A DNA stretch of 64,000 bases, from the NCBI RefSeq assembly GCF_008180445.1, contig NZ_VTER01000003.1, positions 248,001 through 312,000 on the forward strand. Direction: 5' to 3'. Source of the DNA: Bacillus_AB infantis_B (GTDB lineage: Bacteria; Bacillota; Bacilli; Bacillales; Cytobacillaceae). A model generated the notes under the pieces. It saw only the letters and a list, made by a program, of their open reading frames with translations. It searched no databases and had not been told where the DNA came from. A program made the translations under genes and the position numbers. This document shows positions 22,451-31,167 of this stretch, in pieces. Every line of letters starts with the position of its first letter. Positions within the stretch are counted from its first letter, which is position 1.

Positions 22451-23617
22451 GTGGCTACATTTAGGAAGCTTAAAAGCGGACGATGGCAGGCTAGAGTTTC
22501 TCGTGATGGACAAGAATTTAGCATTGGGACATTTCGTACAAAAAAAGAGGCTGAAATAGAAGCAGGTAAAGTTGAGGAACGAATTTATTATGGGCAAACT
22601 TTAAATGATAGACACTTATCCTTTGAAGAAGTTGCAAAAGAGTGGCTATACGATCACAAACAAGCAAATCTTAAAGAATCAACTTTTGAACAAGTTGAAG
22701 TAATCGTTAGGCTGCACATACTCCCTTATTTCGGAAATAAAAGGGTAATGAACATAAGAAGGTCGGATATAAAGAAATGGATTGCTAAATATAGCGCCAT
22801 GTTAAATGAAAAAGATACGCAAAAATACTCATATGGGGCTCGCTTGAAATATTTATCAATGTTAAAAAGTATATTTCATTATGCGGTACACGAGTTGGAA
22901 GTTCTCGAAAAAAACCCGGCAGATAAACTTAAGATACCAGTTCAAGATACTTTGTCTATTAAGTCAGAAGTGAAATATCTGCAGCTTGAGGAGTTAAATC
23001 AACTACTCGATTTTATGAAAGGTTATAAACAACAAAAATTCCCTGAGTATCAATTATATTACATGCTAATATACTTTCTATCGCAAACTGGCCTTCGGAT
23101 TAGTGAAGCATTGGCACTTAAATGGGGCGATATTATGGATAAAAAATTAAAGGTTGAACGCCAAACCAGGAGAAAGAATAATAATGAAATTGTAATTACC
23201 ACATTAAAAAATTCATCTTCGTATCGGACAATTGCCCTTAATGATGCACTCGTTAAAGAGCTAAAGAAATTTAGACTTCAACAAAATGAATTAATTTTAG
23301 GAAGAATAAATTTCTCAAAAAATACCGACGATATCATTTTTCAAAATTATTTAGGACAATACCTCACTCCTTCGATTGTTCGCGAGTCATTACAAAAATA
23401 CTCCCAACTGGCTGGTGTGCCCTATAGAGGAACACATGGTTTTAGACATACACATGCAGTTTTATTATTAGAATCCGGAGCAAGCATAAAATTTGTATCG
23501 CAAAGATTAGGCCATAAAACAATAAAAACTACGGCTGATACCTATCTTGATATTACTCAAAAAATAGAAGAAGACGAACTGAAAAAGTTCGCCTCTTATA
23601 CCTCTAGATTGCACTAG
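22451..23617 (+). CDS. int: Phage integrase, tyrosine recombinase family
   Basis: A 388-residue integrase with all three domains. The arm-binding domain (1-50) begins with F-R-K-L-K-S-G-R-W-Q-A-R-V and has G-T-F-R-T-K-K-E-A. A SAM-like core-binding domain covers about 58-150. The catalytic domain follows: Arg 216 (T-G-L-R-I-S-E), Lys near 253, His 329 and Arg 332 (T-H-G-F-R-H-T), His 355 (L-G-H-K) and Tyr 365. The start is GTG at 22,451. It is convergent with sufB, so the attachment site is expected in the short gap after it. Confidence 0.95.
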   Translation: MATFRKLKSGRWQARVSRDGQEFSIGTFRTKKEAEIEAGKVEERIYYGQTLNDRHLSFEEVAKEWLYDHKQANLKESTFEQVEVIVRLHILPYFGNKRVMNIRRSDIKKWIAKYSAMLNEKDTQKYSYGARLKYLSMLKSIFHYAVHELEVLEKNPADKLKIPVQDTLSIKSEVKYLQLEELNQLLDFMKGYKQQKFPEYQLYYMLIYFLSQTGLRISEALALKWGDIMDKKLKVERQTRRKNNNEIVITTLKNSSSYRTIALNDALVKELKKFRLQQNELILGRINFSKNTDDIIFQNYLGQYLTPSIVRESLQKYSQLAGVPYRGTHGFRHTHAVLLLESGASIKFVSQRLGHKTIKTTADTYLDITQKIEEDELKKFASYTSRLH

Positions 23618-23627
23618 AGGAACTCAG

Positions 23628-23648
23628 ATCGGCACGAAATCGGCACGA
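23628..23648. repeat. Tandem 10-bp repeat near the attachment site
   Basis: ATCGGCACGA occurs twice, at 23,628-23,637 and 23,639-23,648, an 11-base period, that is one helical turn. It lies just after the integrase stop. Direct repeats in this place can be arm-type integrase binding sites of attP or the edge of the att core. The core itself cannot be defined without the other prophage end. Confidence 0.45.
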
Positions 23649-23676
23649 CCCATTTTGTTGCAACTAATAAAAAGCA

Positions 23677-23704
23677 AAAAACCCTTGGTATACCAAGGGT
23701 TTTT
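23677..23704. terminator. Bidirectional terminator between int and sufB
   Basis: A perfect palindrome (ACCCTTGGTA and its complement, 23,681-23,700) flanked by A-runs on the left and T-runs on the right, so it can end both the integrase transcript and the suf operon. As the natural sufB terminator, it is also the likely place of the bacterial attachment sequence. Confidence 0.85.
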
Positions 23705-23709
23705 AAATG

Positions 23710-25107
23710 TTATCCTATTGAACCTTCCATCTCGAACTTGATCAGGCGGTTCATTTCAACTGCATATTCCATTGGAAGCTCTTTTGTAAATGGCTCGATG
23801 AAGCCCATTACAATCATTTCTGTCGCTTCTTCTTCGGAGATGCCACGGCTCATCAGATAGAACAGCTGCTCTTCCGAAACCTTTGATACCTTCGCTTCGT
23901 GTTCAAGCGAAATGTTATCATTCAGGATTTCATTGTATGGGATTGTATCAGAAGTAGACTGATTATCCATGATCAATGTATCGCACTCAATATTTGCACG
24001 AGCGCCTTCCGCTTTGCGGCCGAAGTGCACGATTCCGCGGTATGTTACTTTACCGCCCTGCTTGGAGATTGATTTTGATACGATTGTAGAAGAAGTATTT
24101 GGAGCAAGATGGATCATTTTTGCCCCTGCGTCCTGGTGCTGGCCTTTCCCTGCAAGTGCGATGGAAAGGGTCATGCCGCGGGCGCCTTCTCCTTTGAGGA
24201 TAACAGCCGGATATTTCATTGTCAGCTTGGAGCCGATATTTCCGTCAATCCATTCCATTGTAGCATTGGCTTCACATACAGCCCTTTTTGTTACAAGGTT
24301 GTATACATTGTTAGCCCAGTTCTGGATTGTGGTATAGCGGCAGTAGGCATCCTTTTTGATGATGATTTCTACAACTGCACTGTGAAGGGAGTTCGTTGTA
24401 TAGACTGGAGCTGTACATCCTTCAACATAGTGTACATGGGCGCCTTCATCCACGATGATGAGCGTGCGCTCAAACTGCCCCATATTCTCTGAATTGATGC
24501 GGAAATAAGCCTGAAGCGGAGTATCCACCTTTATGCCTTTTGGCACGTAGATGAAAGAACCGCCTGACCATACAGCAGAGTTCAGAGCCGCAAACTTATT
24601 ATCGGTCGGAGGGATTACCTTCGCCCAGTGTTCACGGAAAAGATCTTCGTTTTCCCTTAAAGCAGAATCTGTATCCTTGAATACGATTCCTTTTGCTTCA
24701 AGATCTTCCTGCATATTATGGTAAACAACCTCTGACTCGTACTGCGCAGAAACACCTGCAAGGTACTTCTGCTCCGCTTCCGGGATGCCAAGCTTGTCAA
24801 ACGTCTGCTTGATTTCTTCCGGCACTTCGTCCCATGAGCGTTCTGTCTTTTCAGAAGGCTTTACATAATAAGTGATCTCATCAAAGTTTAATGACGCTAA
24901 ATCTCCGCCCCATTGAGGCATTGGCATGTTGTAGAAATGTTCAAGAGATTTTAAACGGAAGTCAAGCATCCACTGAGGCTCTTCTTTCAGCTTTGAAATT
25001 TCCTCTACGATTTCCTTCGTCAAACCACGTTTTGAGCGGAAAATGGAAACGTCTTTATCGGCAAATCCGTATTTATAATCACCGATTTCAGGCATCTTTT
25101 TTGCCAT
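23710..25107 (-). CDS. sufB: Fe-S cluster scaffold SufB
   Basis: A 465-residue scaffold subunit of the SufBCD complex, which builds Fe-S clusters in the cytosol; in Bacillus this is the main, essential system. The start is the ATG at 25,107 (M-A-K-K-M-P-E), preceded by GGAGG. The longer upstream frame overlaps sufU and lacks homology. Landmarks are G-L-T-K-E-I-V-E-E-I, the W-S-G-G-S-F-I-Y-V-P-K-G beta-helix entry, the conserved V-E-G-C-T-A-P segment and the C-terminal L-M-S-R-G-I-S-E-E-E-A. Last gene of the operon. Confidence 0.97.
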   Translation of the reverse strand: MAKKMPEIGDYKYGFADKDVSIFRSKRGLTKEIVEEISKLKEEPQWMLDFRLKSLEHFYNMPMPQWGGDLASLNFDEITYYVKPSEKTERSWDEVPEEIKQTFDKLGIPEAEQKYLAGVSAQYESEVVYHNMQEDLEAKGIVFKDTDSALRENEDLFREHWAKVIPPTDNKFAALNSAVWSGGSFIYVPKGIKVDTPLQAYFRINSENMGQFERTLIIVDEGAHVHYVEGCTAPVYTTNSLHSAVVEIIIKKDAYCRYTTIQNWANNVYNLVTKRAVCEANATMEWIDGNIGSKLTMKYPAVILKGEGARGMTLSIALAGKGQHQDAGAKMIHLAPNTSSTIVSKSISKQGGKVTYRGIVHFGRKAEGARANIECDTLIMDNQSTSDTIPYNEILNDNISLEHEAKVSKVSEEQLFYLMSRGISEEEATEMIVMGFIEPFTKELPMEYAVEMNRLIKFEMEGSIG

Positions 25108-25160
25108 CGTCGTTTTCCTCCATTCAGGGCAGACAGGGCCTTGGAGCCCTGTATTGCCGT

Positions 25161-25604
25161 TTATTGTTGTTCTTCTTCCTTCAGGCCCTTTTCCATGGCC
25201 TTCCATGAAAGAGTCGCACATTTGATGCGTGCCGGAAACTTTGAAACGCCCTGCAGTGCTTCAATATCACCCAAATCCAAATCTTCATCATACTCTTTGC
25301 CCTGCATCATATCTGAGAAGATCTTCGACAGCTTCAAGGCATCTTCCACTTTCTGGCCCTTGATTGCCTGGGTCATCATCGATGCCGAAGACATGGAGAT
25401 GGAGCAGCCTTCACCGTCAAATCTGGCGTCCGCCACCTTTCCATCCTCGACCTTAAGCGTCAGCTGGATCCTGTCTCCGCAGGTTGGATTGTTCATATTG
25501 ATCGTCAAGCTGTTATCTTCTTCAAGAACCCCTTTATTGCGGGGGTTTTTATAATGATCCATGATGACTTGCCTGTACAGGGTATCTAAATTATTAAAAG
25601 ACAT
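25161..25604 (-). CDS. sufU: SufU, zinc-dependent sulfurtransferase
   Basis: A 147-residue SufU that takes persulfide sulfur from SufS and hands it to SufB. Cys 42 and Asp 44 (P-T-C-G-D), Cys 67 (G-E-G-C-S) and Cys 129 (I-K-C-A) are the zinc and active-site residues of the family. The start is the ATG at 25,604, with AAGGAG upstream; the frame extends further, but that part is the end of sufS. It overlaps sufS by about eleven bases. Confidence 0.96.
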   Translation of the reverse strand: MSFNNLDTLYRQVIMDHYKNPRNKGVLEEDNSLTINMNNPTCGDRIQLTLKVEDGKVADARFDGEGCSISMSSASMMTQAIKGQKVEDALKLSKIFSDMMQGKEYDEDLDLGDIEALQGVSKFPARIKCATLSWKAMEKGLKEEEQQ

Positions 25605-26823
25605 CGCTGAAATACTCCTTTGTTTTAACAAGTCCTTCAACAAGCTTATCAATATCTTCTTCCGTGTTGTACAGGTAAAAACTGGCCCGTGCCGTTGCGG
25701 AAGCCTTCAGCCATTTCATCAGCGGCTGTGCACAGTGATGGCCTGCCCTTACCGCAATTCCTTCAGCATCAAGGACAGTCGCCACATCATGCGGATGGAC
25801 ATCATCAAGATTGAAGGTTACAAGTCCGGCTCTCTCGCCGGCATTCTTCGGTCCATAGATGGTCATGCCTTCTACTGAAGACATTTTTTCCATTGCGTAT
25901 GCGGCAAGCTTATGCTCATGGGCTTCAATGTTTTCAAGGCCGACTTCCTGAAGGAAATCGATTGCTGCACCAAGGCCGATGGCTCCTGCAATAATCGGGG
26001 TTCCGGCCTCGAACTTCCAGGGAAGCTCTTTCCAGGTAGAGTCATAGAGATCAACGAAGTCGATCATCTCTCCGCCGAAGAGGACAGGCTCCATGTTTTC
26101 AAGAAGCTGCTTTTTGCCGTACAAGACACCGATCCCGGTCGGGCCGCACATCTTATGTCCTGAAAAAGCAAGGAAGTCGCAGTCTAGATCCTGGACATCC
26201 ACCTTCATATGAGGTGCAGCCTGTGCACCGTCCACTACCATGATTGCGCCATTCTCATGGGCAATCCTTGCGATGTCCTTGATCGGGTTCATAACGCCAA
26301 GGACGTTGGACACCATCATGATGCTGACAATTTTTGTATTGCTTGTAACCGTCTTGCGGACATCCTCCAGTGAAATGGTGCCGTCCTCCTGAAGAGGGAC
26401 ATATTTCAGCACCGCTCCGGCCCTTTTGGCTGCCTGCTGCCACGGAATGATATTACTGTGGTGCTCCATATAGGAGATGACAATTTCATCCCCTTCGGAA
26501 AGATTGTCTCCTCCATAGCTTGAAGCAACCATATTCAGTGCGCTTGTTGTCCCGCTCGTGAAGATGACTTCTTCAATCGAACGGGCATTAATGAATTTCC
26601 TGGCCTTTTCCCTTGCACCTTCATACGCATCCGTCGCTTTTGTACCGAGGGTATGCACCCCGCGGTGGACATTGGAGTTATACCCGCGGTAATACTCGTT
26701 CAATGCCTCGATGACCTGTACGGGCTTCTGGGAAGTTGCGGCGCTGTCAAGGTAAACCAAAGGCCTTCCGTTGACTTCCTGGTTCAGAATAGGGAAATGT
26801 TCACGGATATTCTTGAAATCCAT
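25594..26823 (-). CDS. sufS: Cysteine desulfurase SufS
   Basis: A 409-residue PLP enzyme that converts cysteine to alanine and loads sulfur as persulfide. The PLP lysine lies in S-G-H-K-M-C-G-P-T-G (about residue 224). The active-site Cys is in R-A-G-H-H-C-A-Q-P (about 361), on the short loop typical of SufS. Upstream motifs include V-H-R-G-V-H-T-L-G and T-S-G-T-T. It lies between sufD and sufU, with one-base and roughly eleven-base overlaps. Confidence 0.97.
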   Translation of the reverse strand: MDFKNIREHFPILNQEVNGRPLVYLDSAATSQKPVQVIEALNEYYRGYNSNVHRGVHTLGTKATDAYEGAREKARKFINARSIEEVIFTSGTTSALNMVASSYGGDNLSEGDEIVISYMEHHSNIIPWQQAAKRAGAVLKYVPLQEDGTISLEDVRKTVTSNTKIVSIMMVSNVLGVMNPIKDIARIAHENGAIMVVDGAQAAPHMKVDVQDLDCDFLAFSGHKMCGPTGIGVLYGKKQLLENMEPVLFGGEMIDFVDLYDSTWKELPWKFEAGTPIIAGAIGLGAAIDFLQEVGLENIEAHEHKLAAYAMEKMSSVEGMTIYGPKNAGERAGLVTFNLDDVHPHDVATVLDAEGIAVRAGHHCAQPLMKWLKASATARASFYLYNTEEDIDKLVEGLVKTKEYFSDVF

Positions 26824-28133
26824 TACTTAACTTTCCTTTCGATCACATCAACAAGCTGCTTTTTGACTCCTTCGATCGGAAGCTCTTTCACGACCGGAGC
26901 AAGGAAGCCGTGGATGACAAGGCGCTCTGCCTCTGTCTGAGGGATCCCCCGGCTCATCAGGTAGTACAGCTGGGTCGGATCCACACGGCCGACAGATGCT
27001 GCGTGGCCTGCCGTTACATCATCCTCATCAATGAGAAGGATCGGGTTTGCGTCTCCGCGCGCCTTTTCGCTCAGCATCAGAACGCGGGACTCCTGCTCTG
27101 CATTCGACTTCGTTGCACCGTGTTCGATCTTGCCGATGCCATTGAAGATAGAAGAGGCACTTTCTTTCATAACGCCATGCTTCAGGATATAGCCTTCTGT
27201 ATTTTTACCGAAATGGACAACACTTGTCGTGAAGTTCTGCTTCTGCTCACATCGTCCGACGACCACAGTCTTTGTATCGCCGACAGAACCGTCGCCAATC
27301 AGGTTCGTTACGTTTTCGGAAATCGTGTTTCCATCATTCATGAGCCCAAGAGCCCATTCAATGCGGGAATCCCGTTCCGCCCTGCCGCGGCGGTTAACAT
27401 ACGTAGTGATTCCTTTTGCAAGGTTATCAACAGTTCCGTACTGCACCCTGCTATTAGTGCCTGCAAGCACTTCAGTGACAATATTGAAAACACCTTCTGC
27501 TGAATCGATCGTTGAAAGGTATGTTTCAACATAAGTAACACTGCTGTTATCTTCAGTTACGATCAGTACATGGTTGAAGACATTGGCTTCTTTGTCATCA
27601 TGCAGATAGATCGCCTGGATCGGCTCAGACACCTCAACATTGCGCGGCACATATAAGAATGCCCCGCCGTTCAGAAGTGCTGCATGAAGTGCTGTCAGGC
27701 GGTGTTCATCCACCTTAACGCCATCCTTCATGAAATACTTCTGCAGAAGGTCGCCGTATTCGCGGGCAGCTGTGAAGATATCCGCAAAAATGACTCCCTG
27801 TTCCTGCAGTTCTTTCGAAAGAGAAAGATGTGCCGGACGGTTATTGCGCTGGATATAAAGGTTCTTGCTTTCTTTATCCAAGTCAATCAAAGATTTGGCT
27901 TCTTCCGGAAGGTTGTCAAGTGAGCCAAAATCTTCGCTTTCCACTATATGCTTTTCAAACTGTGTAAAGTTCCATTTATCGATCTTTGTTTTATCAGGCC
28001 GCGGCATTGGCAGCGTCTCAGCGTCAGCAAGAGCTTTCACACGCAGTTCTGTCAGCCACGCCGGTTCACCCATTTCTTTTGAAAAAGAGCTGATATACTC
28101 TTTGTCAAACGGCAATTTCGTTTCAATAGTCAT
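26823..28133 (-). CDS. sufD: SufD, SufBCD complex subunit
   Basis: A 436-residue paralogue of SufB that forms the SufB-SufD heterodimer and is needed for iron acquisition during cluster assembly. It shares the C-terminal beta-helix core with SufB (G-H-A-A-S-V-G-R-V-D, then L-M-S-R-G-I-P-Q-T-E-A) but has a divergent N-terminus rich in charged helices (P-A-W-L-T-E-L-R near residue 20). It sits between sufC (18 bases upstream) and sufS. Confidence 0.96.
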   Translation of the reverse strand: MTIETKLPFDKEYISSFSKEMGEPAWLTELRVKALADAETLPMPRPDKTKIDKWNFTQFEKHIVESEDFGSLDNLPEEAKSLIDLDKESKNLYIQRNNRPAHLSLSKELQEQGVIFADIFTAAREYGDLLQKYFMKDGVKVDEHRLTALHAALLNGGAFLYVPRNVEVSEPIQAIYLHDDKEANVFNHVLIVTEDNSSVTYVETYLSTIDSAEGVFNIVTEVLAGTNSRVQYGTVDNLAKGITTYVNRRGRAERDSRIEWALGLMNDGNTISENVTNLIGDGSVGDTKTVVVGRCEQKQNFTTSVVHFGKNTEGYILKHGVMKESASSIFNGIGKIEHGATKSNAEQESRVLMLSEKARGDANPILLIDEDDVTAGHAASVGRVDPTQLYYLMSRGIPQTEAERLVIHGFLAPVVKELPIEGVKKQLVDVIERKVK

Positions 28134-28150
28134 CGTGATCCCCCTAACGC

Positions 28151-28936
28151 TTACGCTTCTTGCCCTACAGTTTCGTCTTCAATGCCAAGTTCTTTCTTGA
28201 TCCAGTCATAACCTTCAGCCTCAAGGCGCTGTGCCAGCTCAGGCCCGCCTGATTTAACGATGCGGCCCTGCATCATGACATGCACATGGTCAGGAGTGAT
28301 GTAGTTAAGAAGGCGCTGATAGTGAGTGATGATCAGGCAGCCGAAATCTTCTCCGCGCATATCATTGATCCCTTTGGAAACAACCTTCAGGGCATCGATA
28401 TCCAATCCGGAGTCGATCTCATCAAGGATGGCGATTTTAGGTTCAATCATCATCAGCTGCAGAATTTCGTTGCGCTTTTTCTCGCCTCCGGAGAAGCCTT
28501 CGTTCAGATAGCGCTGTGCCATATCCTGGTCCATTTCAAGGAAGTCCATCTTGCTGTCCATCTTGCGGATGAATTTCATCAATGAAATTTCATTGCCTTC
28601 TTCCATGCGGCTGTTGATTGCAGAACGCAGGAAGTCCGCATTTGTAACTCCGCTGATTTCACTTGGATACTGCATGGCGAGGAACAGGCCTGCACGCGCA
28701 CGCTCATCCACTTCCATCTCAAGTACATCTTCGTTATCCAATTCAATGCTTCCTGAGGTTACCTCATACTTGGGATGTCCCATGATTGCAGAAGAAAGGG
28801 TTGATTTACCGGTTCCGTTAGGACCCATAATCGCATGGATTTCTCCGCCTTTCACTTCAAGGTTGACCCCTTTAAGAATTTCTTTATCCTCAATAGAAAC
28901 ATGAAGATCATTAATTTTAAGTGTAGATCCAGCCAT
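28151..28936 (-). CDS. sufC: SufC, ATPase of the SufBCD complex
   Basis: A 261-residue ABC-type ATPase that powers the SufBCD scaffold. Walker A is G-P-N-G-T-G-K-S-T, the signature is G-F-S-G-G-E-K-K-R-N, Walker B is I-A-I-L-D-E-I-D-S-G-L-D, and the switch His is in I-I-T-H-Y-Q-R. The start is the second of two adjacent ATGs (M-A-G-S-T-L) behind GGAGG; the longer frame upstream is untranslated leader. First gene of the suf operon. Confidence 0.97.
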   Translation of the reverse strand: MAGSTLKINDLHVSIEDKEILKGVNLEVKGGEIHAIMGPNGTGKSTLSSAIMGHPKYEVTSGSIELDNEDVLEMEVDERARAGLFLAMQYPSEISGVTNADFLRSAINSRMEEGNEISLMKFIRKMDSKMDFLEMDQDMAQRYLNEGFSGGEKKRNEILQLMMIEPKIAILDEIDSGLDIDALKVVSKGINDMRGEDFGCLIITHYQRLLNYITPDHVHVMMQGRIVKSGGPELAQRLEAEGYDWIKKELGIEDETVGQEA

Positions 28937-29017
28937 CATTATACCTCCGTCAATAAAAAAGATTTGTATATACCGGCAAAAGCCGCAAATCTCTATTCTC
29001 ATTTTATTCTCATTACA

Positions 29018-29046
29018 ATCTTATAACAAATAGAAAGTGTTAGCAA
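29018..29046 (-). promoter_or_regulatory. Probable suf operon promoter
   Basis: Read leftward: TTGCTA (29,041-29,046), 17-base spacer, TAAGAT (29,018-29,023), about 80 bases before the sufC start. Sigma-A-like. No Fur box was seen next to it. Confidence 0.6.
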
Positions 29047-29326
29047 CTCTTTAACAACACGCAGATAGTATTAATTATCTGGTAAGAACTTTTATAGGCT
29101 AAACCCTTTCCGCTTCCCTGGATCGAAAACTGGAAATCCAGGCATGTCCAAACTATTTTTCCCTGCAGAGAGGCTTTCAATGTACATGAATTCTGGTGCA
29201 GTCCCTACAGTTTAACATAAGTATAGTCCGGGCTCCTACTGTTCCTGTTCCGCTTTATCCTAAAAGAAAAACCAGTGCGGCATCACACTGGTTTCAACTG
29301 TTTTTCTTCCTTATTATATATAATTC
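29047..29326. other. Intergenic region upstream of suf promoter
   Basis: I see no gene on either strand. The right part holds the terminator of a small gene (29,271-29,293). The rest (29,047-29,265) is a mixed sequence without clear motifs, possibly untranscribed spacer or upstream suf regulation. Confidence 0.4.
29271..29293 (-). terminator. Rho-independent terminator, leftward
   Basis: AACCAGTG and CACTGGTT arms around a short loop, followed leftward by TTTTTCTTTT. It indicates a leftward gene to its right, supporting the small ORF at 29,327-29,497. Confidence 0.75.
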
Positions 29327-29497
29327 TTAAGAATGTACTTTTCTTTCCAGATCCGCTACCATACGCTGGCTTTTCAGATAGTCCTGCTCGCGCCGTTTTT
29401 CTACGCTCATCCGTACATCATGTTTCCGGCTGTATACCTCATAGCCGACACCGTGGGCACTGTGCATCGCTTTTTCCATTTCACTTGTGTAATTCAA
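29327..29497 (-). CDS. Small basic hypothetical protein
   Basis: A 56-residue frame ending just before a good leftward terminator. The peptide is helical and highly charged (Y-E-V-Y-S-R-K-H-D-V-R-M-S-V-E-K-R-R, then M-V-A-D-L-E-R-K-V). The start is uncertain: a TTG at 29,497 overlaps, as TTGA, the end of a 22-codon upstream frame (ATG at 29,562), suggesting coupling. The ATG at 29,479 is the alternative. No good ribosome site is seen for either. Only the terminator and composition argue that it is real. Confidence 0.5.
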   Translation of the reverse strand: MNYTSEMEKAMHSAHGVGYEVYSRKHDVRMSVEKRREQDYLKSQRMVADLERKVHS

Positions 29498-29744
29498 GTC
29501 CAGCTGACTGATAGTAAATCAATCCTTTCGATTTTGTCGCTTTCGCGATTTATTTTACTCATGGAATATCGTAACACTCCTCCTATACCACGCTCAAACA
29601 GGAAAAAACCTCATTTTGTATAATTCATTAAGGTATCCCCTCTTGAAGGGACCTCATCTCCGCCATCCTTACAATTCCGGCTGAATTCTTCCAAATAAAG
29701 GTTGTTTCTCCCCAAAGAGTCCATAACTCATGGCAAAAAGGAAA

Positions 29745-29767
29745 CAGCCCTGCTTCAGACAGGGCTG
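29745..29767 (-). terminator. Terminator after yurZ
   Basis: CAGCCCTG (29,745-29,752) and CAGGGCTG (29,760-29,767) form an eight-base-pair stem, followed leftward by TTTCCTTTTT. Confidence 0.8.
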
Positions 29768-29788
29768 CTTTATCATATAGACCGGCTT

Positions 29789-30166
29789 TTACTGCTTCAT
29801 CTGCCCCTGATTCAATTCATCCATTGCTTCCTGCACAAGAGTGACTGCCTGGCTCATCGCTGCGCCGCCGCCAAAAGCCGCTGTGACGCCGACTGCTTCA
29901 AGCACTTCTTCCTCACTCGCCCCCTGGTCAAGGCAGCCTTTCACATGATAAATAATGCAGTATTCATCCTGTGAATACAGGCTGATTCCAAGGGCAATCA
30001 GCTGCTTTTGCTTTTGGGAGAGGCTGCCTTCTTTAAAGCATGCCTCTGTGAATGCATTATAATGCTGGGCAAGATCCGGCATTTTTTGTGTAAATGTGCC
30101 AAGGCCCATTTTATAGTCATGAAGAGCTGCTTCGATTGAATTTGACGGTTCGTATGAATGCTCCAT
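29789..30166 (-). CDS. yurZ: YurZ, carboxymuconolactone decarboxylase (AhpD-like) family
   Basis: A 125-residue AhpD-like protein. The start is the ATG at 30,166 behind GGAG; twelve further upstream codons lack support. The core is L-S-Q-K-Q-K-Q-L-I-A-L-G-I-S, then E-Y-C-I-I-Y-H-V-K-G-C and the closing G-G-G-A-A-M-S. The two cysteines with an intervening His (C-x-x-x-x-H-x-x-x-C) resemble the redox-like active site of the family, though the usual first C-x-x-C is not complete. The B. subtilis homologue lies in the same place between suf and met genes. Confidence 0.88.
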   Translation of the reverse strand: MEHSYEPSNSIEAALHDYKMGLGTFTQKMPDLAQHYNAFTEACFKEGSLSQKQKQLIALGISLYSQDEYCIIYHVKGCLDQGASEEEVLEAVGVTAAFGGGAAMSQAVTLVQEAMDELNQGQMKQ

Positions 30167-30263
30167 TCGTGTCCACTCCATTCCTGAAATCTTTAACATC
30201 ATTAGTATGTTTTATTTTCAGAAATGCTATGCGAGCTCGACATGGCTGTTTTTTGGCATAAAA

Positions 30264-30295
30264 AAAGGCAGCCTGCATCTTAAGCGGCTGCCTTT
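30264..30295 (-). terminator. Terminator after metQ
   Basis: A ten-base-pair stem (AAAGGCAGCC with GGCTGCCTTT) and a 12-base loop, followed leftward by TTTTTTT. Confidence 0.9.
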
Positions 30296-30303
30296 CACGG
30301 GTA

Positions 30304-31152
30304 TTATTCAGATACAGGAACAACTGCACCTTCATATTTTTCAAGGATGAAGTCCTGGATTTCTTTAGAGTGGAGCACTTCGACAAGCGCCTTGACCGCT
30401 TCTTTATCTTCGTCGCCGCTATTCACAGCGATTACGTTCACATACGGAGATTCCTTGTCTTCGATTGCAATGGAATCTTCAATCGGATTCAATCCTGCAT
30501 CAATAGCATAGTTAGAGTTGATCAGAACTGCATCGCCTTCATCGTTGTTGTAGATCTGCGGAAGGAGTGAAGCTTCATATTCTGTATCAAACTCAAGGTT
30601 TTTCTCGTTCGTTTCAATATCGTCAATTGTTGCCTTGATTTTATCTACGCCTTCTTTAAGCGTGATAAGGCCTTCTTTTTCAAGCATAGTCAGGATACGG
30701 CCGTGATCAGCAACTGAATTGCTCATCAGGACTTTCGCACCGTCTGGAAGTTCATCTAGGCTCTTGTATTTCTTTGAATACACACCGATCGGCTCAATGT
30801 GGATTCCGCCTGCATTGACGAAATCATAGTCATTTTCTTCAATTTGCGCTTCAAGATACGGGATATGCTGGAAATAGTTTGCATCAAGCTCGCCGGAATT
30901 CAAAGCCTGGTTAGGCAGGATATAATCCTGGAATGTTACGACTTCAAGTTCAACGCCCTTTTCTTCCAAAAGCGGCTTAGCTTCTTCAAGAATTTCAGCG
31001 TGAGGGACATTGGAAGCTCCCACAATCAGTTTGGATGTTTCTTCTTTCCCGCTGTCCGCATTTCCGCCGTCAGCATTATCTTCAGATGTTCCGCATGCTG
31101 AAATGACGAGCGCTACGGCAAGTGCCAATATAAGTGATAACCATTTTTTCAT
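30304..31152 (-). CDS. metQ: MetQ, methionine-binding lipoprotein
   Basis: A 282-residue NlpA-family substrate-binding lipoprotein of the methionine ABC importer. A signal peptide with lipobox V-I-S-A-C (Cys 20) is followed by an acidic, Ser/Gly-rich linker. The conserved family motifs G-A-S-N-V-P-H-A-E-I-L, then D-A-N-Y-F-Q-H-I-P-Y-L and I-G-V-Y-S-K-K are present. It binds methionine, probably including D-methionine and the sulfoxide as in B. subtilis. Last gene of a SAM-riboswitch-controlled operon. Confidence 0.95.
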   Translation of the reverse strand: MKKWLSLILALAVALVISACGTSEDNADGGNADSGKEETSKLIVGASNVPHAEILEEAKPLLEEKGVELEVVTFQDYILPNQALNSGELDANYFQHIPYLEAQIEENDYDFVNAGGIHIEPIGVYSKKYKSLDELPDGAKVLMSNSVADHGRILTMLEKEGLITLKEGVDKIKATIDDIETNEKNLEFDTEYEASLLPQIYNNDEGDAVLINSNYAIDAGLNPIEDSIAIEDKESPYVNVIAVNSGDEDKEAVKALVEVLHSKEIQDFILEKYEGAVVPVSE

Positions 31153-31167
31153 TAGTTAAGTCTCCTT

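Larger units (their letters stand above)
1..23675. mobile_element. Prophage, integrase-proximal part (left end outside window)
   Basis: This is a temperate siphovirus-like prophage with HK97-type head genes. The order from right to left is integrase, immunity, replication, late regulator, accessory zone, packaging and head. The right boundary is placed between the integrase stop (23,617) and the sufB terminator (about 23,677-23,704), because sufB and the genes beyond it are ordinary host genes. The left boundary and attL lie outside the window, since tail genes are still running at base 1. No interrupted essential phage gene was seen, so the element could be intact, but the tail and lysis modules are not visible. 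Confidence 0.9.
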
